The notes under the pieces were generated by a model, which saw nothing but the letters and a program-made list of their open reading frames with translations, was not told the origin of the DNA and made no database searches. DNA of 64,000 bases from Rostrohypoxylon terebratum (Eukaryota > Ascomycota > Sordariomycetes > Xylariales > Hypoxylaceae), in NCBI GenBank assembly GCA_022497145.1, contig MU385859.1:186001-250000 (forward strand), given 5' to 3'. Position numbers and translations under genes: made by a program. Shown here piece by piece: positions 11,306 through 22,147 of the stretch. Position 1 is the first letter of the stretch. Each line of letters begins with the position of its first letter.

Positions 11306-11960
11306 GAGACTGCCGAGATATCCAATATAAGTCGCGATCGTTTTTCCTTTGGGCGAGCATGGTGTTTGGTGGATAGATCTTTCGCATACCTTCGTGATAG
11401 GGAGGAAATTCAAAAGATAGAAAAGAAGGAAAGGAAGGGAAGTTGATGAACAATTTGAGAGGTACAAGAGCGACACGAAGAAGCTCGTCCTGCGGCTCTG
11501 AAAGGTTCACCTTTTAAGCCTGGATTCGGGGTAGGTATCAGGACGATGTACCTGCCTTGGTCTGCTTACTTCGACTCGTTATTGGCTGGTTTTTACGAAT
11601 GCCAGAATGTCGGGCATATCCTGTCCCCACCATCAGACGGATGACTACTACCAATAGCAAAATACAAGAAAAAAATTCCGCTTCATTCGATTTGCTCTTC
11701 TTACCTCCTGGTTCAGTATGACGTATGTACGTGCGTCAAGGTTGCCATGCCTAAATGGTAACCTAGTGCTTATGTTACAGGCTTCTATCTCTACAGTCAC
11801 TCTAGACCCTCTCAGTTGACTTATCGAGAATATTAAGGGCTCTATTCTTATACTGGACTGGATTTCATTCGAGGCCAACACCCCTACCAAGTCGTTCACA
11901 TATTCGGACCGCCCTCCAAAACGCGCGATCCAAACCTCACAATCTCGACCCCCGTACTAG
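11306..11960. other. Convergent intergenic region
   Basis: 3' flanks of the FMP52-like gene and the SDR gene. There is no coding signal; frames here are short and compositionally unlike the neighbouring genes. Confidence 0.5.
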
Positions 11961-12835
11961 TCACTTCCTCTTCCCCATAAACGCCTCAACGATCCTCGCA
12001 AACTGGGCCCGTCTCGGCTCCTCCGTAACATCAAACCTCTCCTTGACGATGCCGACCGGTATCTCCTCGTCGCCCCTCGCGAGCCCCGCCCACGCCTCGT
12101 CGGTGAACTGCTCGACGGGGATGCCGATGTTGCCTTCGCCGATGGCCACCAGCTCCTTCTGCTGCGAGTGCAGCTCCGTCTGCACGGCCGGCGGCAGGAT
12201 CTCGATCACCTTGATGTGCCGGCTCCCGACGTCGTAGCTGAGCTGCGCGCGGATCGACCACAGCAGCGAGTGCATGGCCGCTTTCGTCGCGCAGTAGTTG
12301 CCGCAGCGCGGCAGCGGGACGAGCGCCAGCCCCGATGTCACGCCGACTACGGCCGCGGGCTTCGGGGCCAGGGATTGGAGGTGCGGCAGTAGGTATGTGA
12401 GGATGTAGAGGTAGGAGGTATAGTTTGTGCCGAGCTCTTGGATGGTGCGGGGAAGGTCGATGGCTTTCGGCTTGCTGAAGTCGAGGGTGCGCTGGATGCC
12501 GGAGTTTAGGATCACGGCGTCGATGAGCGGGTATTTCGTAGTGAGTCTTCGATAATACCTAGTCAGTCTGAAATTCTTCAATGGGTATTACAGGTACTAA
12601 AAGAAGCATTTACTCACTCCTTGATCCACGCTTCGATCTTGTCGAATTCCGTTATATCGAATTGCGATACCGCCGCTTTGTCGGAGCCATGCTTAGCCAA
12701 GAATGCGTCGAGCCTCTCCTTACGGCGGCCGACTCCTATCACGAAGATGCCATTCTCGATCATGCGCTCGGCTAACGCCAGGCCGATGCCTGCCGTGGCA
12801 CCAATGAGGAGCACGTTTTTATACGTGAAAGACAT
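11961..12835 (-). CDS. Short-chain dehydrogenase/reductase (SDR)
   Basis: Exon 1 is 12835-12618 and exon 2 is 12558-11961 (59-nt intron, GTGAGT..CTAG), giving 271 aa. Classical SDR features are visible: GATAGIG cofactor motif (residues 12-18), LNSG in place of the usual NNAG, catalytic Ser near 148, and Tyr161-x3-Lys165 in the YCATK motif. It is therefore probably an active NAD(P)-dependent oxidoreductase. It resembles the DltE-like group of fungal SDRs. No signal or membrane segment is visible. The substrate is unknown. The second exon is GC-rich. Confidence 0.9.
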
Positions 12836-13408
12836 TTCTCTTCTTTATAAATGCAAGATTCACAGCTGACTCTAAGAGCGCGAAATTGGCTTGGTAAATT
12901 TGAAGGTCAATTCTCTAGCTATTGAGTAGGTATTGACGAAGATAGTCTCGAAAATAGGCAACACTGGCATTTTGACTTCCAAGATTGCTAGGTAATTTAT
13001 CCAGAGATCGTTAACTCGCCTACCGGCAACATTTCACGGTCTGAACACTAGGTCCCAAGAAGTCGCAATCCGGGGAATTACTGCGATGCCCATGTAACCT
13101 TCCGCTCGCACATGGGTCCATGGATTCTGCTTGACGTAGGGTAACCCCACACACAAATCTACGACGTTCACGATCTAAAGGGTAAACATTAAACCCCATA
13201 TCGGCAGCTCTTAGCCGAAGATGATTGGAGAAACGAACTATAGTCCCTCGAGAGTAGGTAGCATTCCCGAATTCTCCTCATGGGAACCTAGACCGACCCC
13301 AATTCGGTAATCACCGCCTTGTAGGTATGTAGACATTGTCATGACTCCAGGTAAGTATGATTACGTACCTACTTATGTTTCCAGTTATATGCGATATAGA
13401 ACCTACAA
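12836..13408. other. Intergenic
   Basis: Upstream flank of the SDR gene and 3' flank of the kinase-like gene. No ORF of note. Confidence 0.5.
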
Positions 13409-14842
13409 TCAAGTGAACTTCTGGTTCTCCTGAAGCCAGTCTCTCCATTGCTGGTCTTTCAATATCGAACGGACTCTTGCCTCGAGCCATTCTGTGTTAC
13501 CCCAGAACCCCCATGACGCCTGAAATCTCAACCAGTCCACCAGCGCCGTCTCCCAATGCCGGACAAAGACATCCCAGTCATATTTCTGAGTCCGTCCTCG
13601 AGAATCTTTAAAGTTGCTGACCAGTCTCGAGTGATAGTATTCTAAAAGCTTCCTCTCACCCTTACCCATCGGAAGCTCATTCGGGATATCGCCACCGTCG
13701 TCTACGAGTAACTTTAGCGGTACCGAACATGTGAATAATTTGGCCAGGTCACAGGCGCCGAGTCCCAGACCGACGTATTGGAAGTCGTAAAACGCAACTT
13801 TTTCCCTGGAGATAATGGTGAATAGATTTTCAGATTTAACATCACCGTGGATCAACGTCTCGTACTCCCTACCACGAGGAGTGAGAAAGTCGGCTACCAG
13901 CTCAGAAACCGATTGACCTCCAGGAGTGGTCGGCTCGGTGAGGACACGAGACCACTCGGAGCCCTCGTCTTCCGCAAGCGACGCGTACTCTTTTCGCCGA
14001 GTAGCAAGATATGTGTAGCCCCCATTAAGCCACAATTTCGTTCCATGTGAGCCCTTATTCCTTCTTTCTGCCTCCTCGAGCGGCGGAAGTAGGAAGTCTT
14101 CAAGTGTGTCAGGCACCAACTTTCGGCTTGTTCTGTGGAAACCAGATAGCCAATCTAATGCAGCAAATATCTGTTTTGCGTTAAGTTCTGATCGCTTTTC
14201 TCCGGCAATTGGGAACGAGGGTCTTAGGTCCGATATAACTATTGTAAAATTAGTATCGAAATTCAGAGCAAATCAATAGGTGTCTTTGGAGCCGTTGGCT
14301 CCTTCTTTAATTATTTCGAGAAGCGTGTTTGGCACAAGGCAAGCCCTCATTAGCGATTTCTTGAATAGGGGTTACATACTTGTCGCAGTCACACCTCCCA
14401 GAAGCTCAGCACCAGGTTTTCCGTTTGCCTCCCGCGTAGAAGCAACACAACGAGCCATAGAGGTTTCGTCTCCCAAAAGCGGTACCATGGTGCTGTAAAA
14501 ATATTGTTCAACTTGATAGCTCATGAGTTTCCGCAGATGACCCTCATCCACAGAATCAAGCTGTGTCTGTGGAGGAGCGATGAACTTAAGTATTAACGAA
14601 AGTGGCTCCGCCCTTTTCTCTCCGCCACTATGTCGAGCCGTGAGCTCGTATATATATCCGTACCCAGCCCATAGTGTTTGCAGCTTCTTTAGAGATACTA
14701 CTTCGAGAGAATGCCAAGATAGCATGATCTCAGCCACGCGCTCGGGCTCGATGGAGGCTTTAGGGGCGACATTACGCCGCATGATTGCCCAGACGAAGAT
14801 GATAAGGGCTAAAACCTTAAAAACTGTACTATTTTTCATCAA
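13409..14842 (-). CDS. Ecdysteroid kinase/aminoglycoside phosphotransferase-like protein, membrane-anchored
   Basis: Exon 1 is 14842-14380 and exon 2 is 14238-13409. The 141-nt intron runs from GTATGT to ACTAAT..CAATAG, and the junction restores an IISDLRP motif. The product is 430 aa. The kinase-like fold is shown by SLILKFIAPP (Lys strand), IISDL, the catalytic loop HGDVKSEN (about His285, Asp287, Asn292) and the metal-binding YDFQYVG (about Asp306), all in the order seen in the EcKinase/CHK/APH superfamily. Residues about 7-21 (VFKVLALIIFVWAIM) form an N-terminal hydrophobic anchor followed by Arg-Arg, an unusual addition suggesting an ER or other membrane location. The substrate may be a small hydroxylated molecule. 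The active-site residues are intact. Confidence 0.82.
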
Positions 14843-15153
14843 GTTCAGGCGATTTATGTTTTGATAAATATGATAATCCCCTTCATCGATTCTCGAACTG
14901 AATCAAGATAGGTTTTGAACAGTGCTAGCGGTGTGATTCGGTGTTTGTGAGCTAGGTAGACCCATAGTACCCATAAATGCTACTCTACCAACGCACCAAT
15001 ACCGGACCGACGCAAGGGATTTGACAGCTGCCAGTAAGACATTTACCCCTATCACACATGTTTCTTTCATAGTCACAGAGTCAGATACACAAAGCTCTCT
15101 GATGGTACCGGGTTGCTACAGATCTTCAGAAAATGAAATCATCCATGGATATT
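14843..15153. other. Intergenic
   Basis: 311 bp between the beta-mannosidase stop and the kinase-like start, both on the minus strand. No gene. It holds the kinase-like promoter. Confidence 0.45.
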
Positions 15154-17949
15154 TCATGGCAAGGTATTATCCCAAATGCTGCTCACGCCAACCCTAGTCT
15201 CCCACCCTGCTTTCTTTCCACTGTCCTTCAATACGTTGTGTCTGATACGCTTCTCTTCCCCCTTTTTCAACAAGAACCCATTCTCTTCAAAAGTCACGAT
15301 GACCTCATCAGCATCCTCCTCCTCCAAACTCACCCATGTCCAAATGCTCGTCCCCGTTTCAGCCCTAATCACGAATTCTCCCGTTTCATTGTCATGCTCG
15401 ACAGTAAGTCCAGGGTCCACCAACGTGGCAGACGACAAGGGAGTAGGTGTCCACCAGTTGGTATGCGTATAAGTCTTCGTTGCCTCAGAATTCGGCGGCG
15501 TCCCCGACGCCGTCAGATTCGCCACAAACACGACATCGCTGGCATTCAGTGTCAAGTTCGACGTCAGCTCGCCGATGTTCAATGTTGCCAATAACGTGGA
15601 ATTCAACCCTCCAACAGTAAAATCAACCTCCTTCACCTCGTTGTCAAGGTCAACAACCGTGCCGTCCCAACTAACCCATCCAAGGCTCGCCGTTCCCCTA
15701 ACTTCATCCCACAAGTCGCTCACCGCATACACTTCCAAAATACCGCTTGTGAGATTCCACAACGGCGCGATGATGACGTTCTGGTAGATATCCTTCGCCA
15801 CGCTATGCAGCACCTTCCACCTCCCGTCATACTCGATGCCCGCCCACGTCGGCGCCTGCCAGATATCCTCCAGCTGCCAGTACAGGCTGCCCAGCTGGTG
15901 TTCCGGCCTCCCGGACCCGATGCGGTAGAACTGGATCTGGCTCTTGTAATAGTCCGCCTGGAAGATCTGCGTCGTGTGGATCCAAGCCGAGAAATTGGCG
16001 AGCGGATCCGTCTTTGACGGCGCGGGATAGTACATCTGCGCCGCGATCGTCATCTCGCCCATCCCCTTGCTCGCGTTGGCGAAGTTCGACGTGTTGAGCC
16101 CGCCGGAGGGGTAGTGGTGGTTTCGAAGAACGACTGTCGAGCTGTTAAAGCTTAGGTCCTCTTTTGAGACTGCCTGTTTCCACGAGTTGATGCTTGGCAT
16201 GCTGTGGAAGCCGAATTCGTTCGCAAACCGTCCGATTGGATAAGTGGATGTGTTGAAGGCTTGAGCCGCGCGATAATTATAGTGGTCTGAATCGCCGTAG
16301 ATGTATCCGGGAGTGACATTGTTGTAGCGCTCGGTGATCGGAATTGAGTTATTGAAATTAATGGACAAATACCCGTTCGATGTGCTACTAGGAGTATACG
16401 AAATACTGTGGCTGTTGCCATAGACAGCTGGTAAAAGCGTGTTTAGGAACAAAGTCTCGTACTCATGTAGATAGCGATAGTATTCTGGCGAATTTGTAAG
16501 AAGTCCAAGCTCAAGTGATTCAAGCTCGTTACCACCAGCCCAGAGAGCCAGCGAGGGATGGTGGTTCACGCGCCGGACTTGATAGACGGCCTCTAAGCGG
16601 CAGTTTTCGAGGAAATCAGGATCAACCGGGTAGAGGGAATCGCTATACTCGAACTCGGACCAGAGCAGGATACCCAACTCATCTGCAATGTCATACATGA
16701 AATCGGGGGAATACGCGCCGCTTGCCCAAACGCGAAGCATGTTCTGATTCCCGGCCACGACGGAGTCAAATAATTGTCGAATTCGGTCGGGCGTCACCCG
16801 CGGCCAAAACACATCGGGAGGAATGAAATTGCTCCCCTTGGCGTAGAATGGTTGGCCATTCACTTCGAAATGCCAGTGATTTCCTGGAGCTATTCCTTCA
16901 GCTAATTCTTCGTCTGAGATAGCACCCATATTGAGAACAATCGTTCTGAATCCAGTTCGCTTCGTTACTGAAGATAAACTCTTGCCCTGCCCTGACACAA
17001 CTTCGATAGTGATATCGTACAGACTCTGTGATCCTAAGCCATTTGGCCACCAGAGCTTGTAATCGTCTGCGGGAAGTATAGTCAAGCCTGTGATGACATC
17101 TCCATCATTCGTGATGTTCGAAAAAGACCCGTTACTCATTTCTTTCCCAATCTCCACGTCGACAATCTTGAAGTTCATACTAGCATCTTCTGGTACAGTA
17201 CCGATCACATCGACGCTAGCATTCAGCACCCAATTCGCATTTTGGTCCGGTGGGAGATTGTTCAATTGGCCCTCACGGTATATGTCCAACGCCGAGTTGC
17301 GAACATAAATCTCATCTTTGTTAAGTTGGAGAACCCATGCCTTCTGCCAAATTCCCGCCGGCGCAAATGCTGGTCCCCAATCCCAACCAAAGTCCGATTG
17401 CTCCTTGCGAATAAACTGCCTGTGAGTGAATTCGAATAACCCTTCGATTCCCCACGGCCAGGTCTCCTGGCCAGGCTGATTCGCAATCTCCTCGGCGATT
17501 TTCGGAGCACTGCCAAACTGAATCTCGAGTTCCGGAGTGCTTGATCCACAATTGGATATTATATCCGTTACGTCAAAGAAATATTGACGAAACTGATTGT
17601 CTGTGTTTGCAACAGGCTGCGAGCAGAGTCGGATATCAGCAAAAGTATCGAGTCCATTGAACAGGAGAATCGTGCTACCACCATCTTCCGGCGGTGGTAT
17701 TGACAGGATGGAAGTATATGTCCAGTTCGCCAAGGCAACCCATCGCAAGTCGAAATCGTTGAGTCCATAGTATGGATCGTCTATCACATCTGATGCATAC
17801 AGATCTAGGTGCACATGTGAAGGGACCTTTCCGGGAACGGAGATATTCAATCCATCATTCTTGAGTGTCCACTCTGCGTCAGACAAGTCGAGAACGTGAG
17901 CGGCACCGACGGTCAACGGTGCCAGGGCAGCGAGGAGAATAAGATACAT
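15154..17949 (-). CDS. mndA: Beta-mannosidase, GH2, secreted
   Basis: A single-exon ORF of 931 aa, the same length as characterised Aspergillus MndA. It begins with a signal peptide (residues 1 to about 16, MYLILLAALAPLTVGA). It then has the GH2 sugar-binding jelly-roll, an immunoglobulin-like domain and a TIM barrel. The acid/base Glu is in WAGGNELES (about Glu475) and the nucleophile Glu in FANEFGFHSMP (about Glu578). Many N-x-S/T sequons are present, as expected for a secreted glycoprotein. It removes terminal beta-1,4-linked mannose from manno-oligosaccharides and N-glycan cores (EC 3.2.1.25), working after endo-mannanases during plant-polymer degradation. No neighbouring hydrolases are present, so it appears to be a stand-alone gene. 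Confidence 0.95.
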   Translation of the reverse strand: MYLILLAALAPLTVGAAHVLDLSDAEWTLKNDGLNISVPGKVPSHVHLDLYASDVIDDPYYGLNDFDLRWVALANWTYTSILSIPPPEDGGSTILLFNGLDTFADIRLCSQPVANTDNQFRQYFFDVTDIISNCGSSTPELEIQFGSAPKIAEEIANQPGQETWPWGIEGLFEFTHRQFIRKEQSDFGWDWGPAFAPAGIWQKAWVLQLNKDEIYVRNSALDIYREGQLNNLPPDQNANWVLNASVDVIGTVPEDASMNFKIVDVEIGKEMSNGSFSNITNDGDVITGLTILPADDYKLWWPNGLGSQSLYDITIEVVSGQGKSLSSVTKRTGFRTIVLNMGAISDEELAEGIAPGNHWHFEVNGQPFYAKGSNFIPPDVFWPRVTPDRIRQLFDSVVAGNQNMLRVWASGAYSPDFMYDIADELGILLWSEFEYSDSLYPVDPDFLENCRLEAVYQVRRVNHHPSLALWAGGNELESLELGLLTNSPEYYRYLHEYETLFLNTLLPAVYGNSHSISYTPSSTSNGYLSINFNNSIPITERYNNVTPGYIYGDSDHYNYRAAQAFNTSTYPIGRFANEFGFHSMPSINSWKQAVSKEDLSFNSSTVVLRNHHYPSGGLNTSNFANASKGMGEMTIAAQMYYPAPSKTDPLANFSAWIHTTQIFQADYYKSQIQFYRIGSGRPEHQLGSLYWQLEDIWQAPTWAGIEYDGRWKVLHSVAKDIYQNVIIAPLWNLTSGILEVYAVSDLWDEVRGTASLGWVSWDGTVVDLDNEVKEVDFTVGGLNSTLLATLNIGELTSNLTLNASDVVFVANLTASGTPPNSEATKTYTHTNWWTPTPLSSATLVDPGLTVEHDNETGEFVIRAETGTSIWTWVSLEEEDADEVIVTFEENGFLLKKGEEKRIRHNVLKDSGKKAGWETRVGVSSIWDNTLP

Positions 17950-19463
17950 ATTGGCTGCTTTGTCACCAACACAAGCTTAACTTCGAGATCGTCTCCCGAT
18001 GGCGATTTCTATAGTGCCCAAAAAAACATGCTCGGGGTGCAATACACCGTGGAACGGGAGATGTAACGAGACATCGTGGGCGGAGAAAGCCATTATGTCG
18101 GGTATATCTCTAACTCGTTCTTTGTTTTCTGATGGATACCGGAAGTCGTCATGGGTAGGAATCTTGAAATGAGGGGAAATGATGTAAGTGGACCTTGCCG
18201 TCCTTCCTTGCTTTCCGGTACCTGGGAGCATCCGAGCTTCTTATCTCGGATAAAGCTGCATTATAGATAGAAACTATAGCCTGTGTGAATAAGATTAGCA
18301 ACTTCGTGTCACGATTGAGTAGCGAGTGTGATTTCTAGGTAAGACATTGGGTAACCCCCTTTCCCCCCACATTATCTAATACATCTAAGCACTCAGGGGT
18401 TAAGTATTTGAACTATTTCGGCGATCACAAAAGTCATTAGGGGGTAAAATTTAAGAGTTATGATTGATTAACTCCAACCTATATTTACAATCTGAGAATA
18501 CGCATTCGCCAGCTATGTAGCTGAATATAGGGAAACCTCTTATGAGGGCAAAACCTGTAAAGTATTCTCACATAGTTCATTATACTCCTCCCCCCCTTTC
18601 CACCACAGCAAGGCTTGGGCTGATTTGGTTTGGTCCAACATCGTCTATGTTGGCATGGTGTATTTTTCCGATACCATCCATAGCATTTCGGGTGTTCTTG
18701 TGAGGATGAGTACTTCGTAGAAGCACTGTTGGAGTGTTTTTTTTATTCTGTCTATTAGACATTTGGACGTAAAGATTATTAATAATAATCGATCGTGGAA
18801 CTCGGGGATCGCTTGAAAAGTCGGCTGAATGATGCCATAAGCAGTATAATACCCTGAGTGTTTGGGTTCGGTCTATAAATGACTCATTGATAGCTAGCTC
18901 TAAAGAGAAGCATGTAAATAGAGCTACTTCTGTGTGTACCGGAACCGGAGTTGAGCAAGGTTAATTTAGAGCTCTTTGAGGGACATCGTGCCTCTCATAT
19001 ATCAGGCTTGCACCATTACTGGTGTCGTTGTTTTCAAATGTTTTCCATCGTGTCAGAGGCTTCAAAGGTAGATCTTTTGCTATTAGCTGTTGGCTTTTTA
19101 GCCTTCGGTGTTGTTTTGGGGTGGATCTCCAGATATCCTCTAGCGAGAATCGGGAAGAGTTTTTTTTTGGCTGTCTGTGCTGTGGCGTTTTTTTGTATCC
19201 CATGGATGTGTATTTTTGCGCCATCGCCCCGTCAAGTCGCGATCCAAAATTGGGTTTGTTTTTTGTGATTCCTGGATTGCCATCGAAAAAACATTGTATC
19301 AGCCAAGTGATATAAGCGATTGTTAATCGTTGATTAAGCGATTGATCGGCGGATGAGCCGTAGTTTCCCTGCCATCATAGTTTCGTTTTGCATGGCTTTA
19401 TAGGGTTTCTTTTTACAGTAAGTACCTAGTCGTTGCTTTTCTTTTAGGTTTTTGTTTCATGGC
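17950..19463. other. Intergenic with one doubtful small ORF
   Basis: mndA promoter side (17950-18300), then AT-rich DNA. From an ATG at 19038, a 76-codon frame ending at 19268 encodes two hydrophobic segments, but nothing else supports it. Otherwise empty. Confidence 0.45.
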
Positions 19464-20102
19464 CTAAGTTGCCCATCTGTTGTAGCTCTTCCAGCATTTT
19501 GGCGCTTTAGACTCGAGAATTCTGAGGACATTAGGGTTCGTCCAGCGGAAAGCAAAGCGTCCATCTTTCGCCATGTCGTGGAGGAGCTCTTTTAGGCTTT
19601 CCTCTGTCATTCGCAGTCGCCTGGGCGTCTTGTCGAACTCCTTGAGCACTGACGCAGGGACAACAAATGTTGCGGGCATGTATACCCAAGATGTTTCAGG
19701 CTTTGGGAAACATCCTCCATCGGCAAGTTCGAGGTGATTTTGGTAGTAAAATGGCTTCTCAGAGCCAGCAAATGCGCGGAAGTTCTCGCGGCGTTTGCAC
19801 TTGTGGTTATATTGTCTCCATGGTGGAAGATAGTTGTTTTCTTTCCCAGAGCTGTAAGCCGAGACAGTAGTGACCAGGAAGTGTTTGTAATCCTTCGAGT
19901 GCTCTAGGATGATAACTGGGTGTCTCGTTGCCTTCGCGTGCAAGTATCCGGTTTTGATTAAGATATTGTATTCGTCCAAGTTGAATTCATGGACGTCTTT
20001 GAGGAAGGCGATATCGCCATCTTTCCAATGGAAGTTTGTTTTTTGTTGATATGTCCGCTTATAGGAACAGTCGAGTCTCGCGTATTGTATGTAGCTCCCC
20101 AT
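19464..20102 (-). CDS. Uncharacterised 212-aa fungal protein, possible PemK/MazF-like core
   Basis: A single-exon ORF. The first in-frame ATG is at 20102, giving 212 aa. A well-formed TATA box lies about 195 bp upstream. The region of residues about 30-85 has the pattern GDIAFL, a variable loop, HPVIIL, a short gap, then FLVTTVSAYSSG, which resembles the strand order of PemK/MazF-fold proteins. The rest contains WRQYNHKCKRRENF and a C-terminal Trp/Lys-rich helix region. No signal peptide or membrane segment is seen. I do not recognise a named family. A nuclease or nucleic-acid-binding role is speculation. It could simply be a lineage-specific fungal protein. Confidence 0.6.
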   Translation of the reverse strand: MGSYIQYARLDCSYKRTYQQKTNFHWKDGDIAFLKDVHEFNLDEYNILIKTGYLHAKATRHPVIILEHSKDYKHFLVTTVSAYSSGKENNYLPPWRQYNHKCKRRENFRAFAGSEKPFYYQNHLELADGGCFPKPETSWVYMPATFVVPASVLKEFDKTPRRLRMTEESLKELLHDMAKDGRFAFRWTNPNVLRILESKAPKCWKSYNRWAT

Positions 20103-21469
20103 TTTGATTTTAATCAAGTCTTTTTCGTAAATGTGTTGTATGGTGTGATAGATGATAAATTATCACCAAAATCATGAATTTGGAACGGCTGTTCTTTCGA
20201 GCTGTTGAGCCGGGGGCAAGACAATAGGTGAGACTGATTTTGATCATTGAAGAAAAAGAAAACGAAAGGTGAAATTGAAGAAGGGGGAAGCTGGGTATTT
20301 ATATATTTTTCAGTCTCGCCATTTTCGACCTAGGTTATGGAGGTAAGTTCTCTGGCGTCTAGGTTTCTCCATTGTGGCATTAAGGTGATCAACCACAAAA
20401 CTAGAATTTCGGGTAAGAGGATCCGGTATCAATGTGACAATTTCAAGCCATGCTAGGCACTTAAACTTCCTAGAGAAATTGATCCCTCAGAAGATGTTAG
20501 ATTGACTTTGGAATAAACTAGCCACATGGGCGAGCTAAGCCTTATGATCTCTTCCGTATATAAGTGAGAAGATAGAAAAGCTAATTTATATCGGATATTA
20601 TTAAATGCCACCACGACCGACAATGCCACAAACTTTCAGGTCGAGTAAGAACCATATTAGGAAAGGTTATTGCCGTTGCCGCTAGAGTTATGCCACCACA
20701 ACTTCGTAAACTTTTATACCTGTTTGAAGGTGAACATGGGCGTTGGCGGTGATAGGGGTGGTAGGGGTGGCAAGAGTGGTAGGAGAATAAGTTTAACGCC
20801 CTTTTACATAAGGTTAATTCCACAGGTCTTACCTATCTGTGCTGATTTCGTAGAGTGATTTCTGTGGAATCAAACATCCGAACTTAATACCTAACCTAAC
20901 CCTATAGCTATGTAAGTAGTAGATAGTAGATAGTAGGAAGTAAGTAAGTTTAAAGTATAATCAAGTTGGTCCTGGCGAAGCTTCGACCTAGTACTATGTA
21001 CAAAACTCAAACTCCGGCCAATCATAATTATGGTATTTGATCAAAAGGGTAATCCGATGTAACACAATTCGGGGACAAGGTAGTTCTCACTGAGACATTT
21101 TCAAAAGCAACTATCGATAAGCATTCCATTATCTTATCTCCTTGTAAATTACGTGCCTAGATCCCCGCTGTGCGTCACTTCTATTCCACAGACGTCCATG
21201 AGGAACCACGCAATTTTCGACCGCAACCTATTACATCTCGCTTTAATTTCTAATATTATAGATCGATTCTTTTTATCACACCAGATTAGAATTCTCGAAT
21301 AAACAACAATTGGCTTTCTCGTATTTCGTATTTCTCAACTGTTCTGCGGAACACAGAAATCCAACCCCGCCGTCCTATCCGCTCACCAGCTTCGCGCCAC
21401 CGATCTCACCCGACCAACCAACCCTACCCTACCCTACCCGCAAATCCTTCGATACAGACCACGAGCCTC
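20103..21469. other. Divergent intergenic region
   Basis: Separates the orphan minus-strand gene from FMN1. It holds the TATA box of the orphan gene, an AT-rich middle with TAGTAGATAGTAG-type tracts (20915-20950), and a CT/CCTAC-rich leader just before FMN1 (21415-21440). Confidence 0.5.
20296..20305 (-). promoter_or_regulatory. TATA box of the orphan minus-strand gene
   Basis: On the minus strand it reads TATATAAATA, about 195 bp upstream of the ATG at 20102. It is a consensus match with sensible spacing for a filamentous fungus. Confidence 0.5.
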
Positions 21470-22147
21470 ATGGCAGCGGAGGTAGAGCGCCCGCGCATCC
21501 TGTACGACGATGCGGGCCCCGAGCCGCCGTACCCCTTGCGCATGGAAGGGACCGTGATATCCGGCTTCGGCCGCGGGTCGAAGGAGCTCGGGATCCCGAC
21601 AGCGAACCTGCCCGTCGACGAGGCCATCACGCCGTGGATCGCGACGGCGAAGTCGGGCGTCTACTTCGGCTACGCGTCCCTCGCCCTGCCCGACACGCAC
21701 CCGGACCACGCGCGCCACCACCGGCGACACCGGGGCAACCCGCGCCTACCCGCCGGCGTCCCCCTCGCCTCCGACACAGCACCCCCCGCACCGACGACGA
21801 CGGAAGGCCCCTCGCCCTCCCCCGAGTCGCGGTGGCAGATCTACCCCATGGTGATGTCCATCGGCTACAACCCCTTCTACAAGAACTCCGTGCGCTCGGC
21901 CGAAGTCCACGTCCTGCACTCCTTCGGCGCGGACTTCTACGGCGCGCCCATGCGCCTGCTGATCCTAGGTTTCGTGCGCGAGGAGCGCGACTACCCGTCC
22001 CTGGACGCGCTCGTCGTCGACATCAACGTCGACTGCGAGGTAGCGCGCCAGAGCCTCGCGCGCCCGGCCTGGACCCCGCGACAAGGCGTCGTCGACGGCG
22101 CTAGCGGGGAGTTCGACGGGTCTTGGCTCGTGCGAGAGGAGGAGTAG
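21470..22147 (+). CDS. FMN1: Riboflavin kinase
   Basis: A single-exon ORF of 225 aa. The start is the ATG at 21470, in a CCTC/ATGGC context. The signature GIPTANL (residues 41-47) is the flavokinase phosphate/metal-binding motif. SGVYFGYASL, MVMSIGYNPFYKN and EVHVLH follow in the order seen in yeast Fmn1. It converts riboflavin and ATP to FMN (EC 2.7.1.26). Compared with yeast and bacterial domains it carries an extra low-complexity Pro/His/Arg/Thr-rich insertion of about 45 residues (about residues 75-120) between two core strands. The gene is very GC-rich, which creates a long out-of-frame ORF overlapping it that is not a gene. Confidence 0.95.
   Translation: MAAEVERPRILYDDAGPEPPYPLRMEGTVISGFGRGSKELGIPTANLPVDEAITPWIATAKSGVYFGYASLALPDTHPDHARHHRRHRGNPRLPAGVPLASDTAPPAPTTTEGPSPSPESRWQIYPMVMSIGYNPFYKNSVRSAEVHVLHSFGADFYGAPMRLLILGFVREERDYPSLDALVVDINVDCEVARQSLARPAWTPRQGVVDGASGEFDGSWLVREEE

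Noticed and set aside
21310..22104. 264-codon plus-strand frame overlapping riboflavin kinase
   Set aside because: It is an out-of-frame shadow of FMN1. Its Arg/Pro/Ala-rich translation is what GC-rich codons give in another frame, and the FMN1 frame carries the family motifs.
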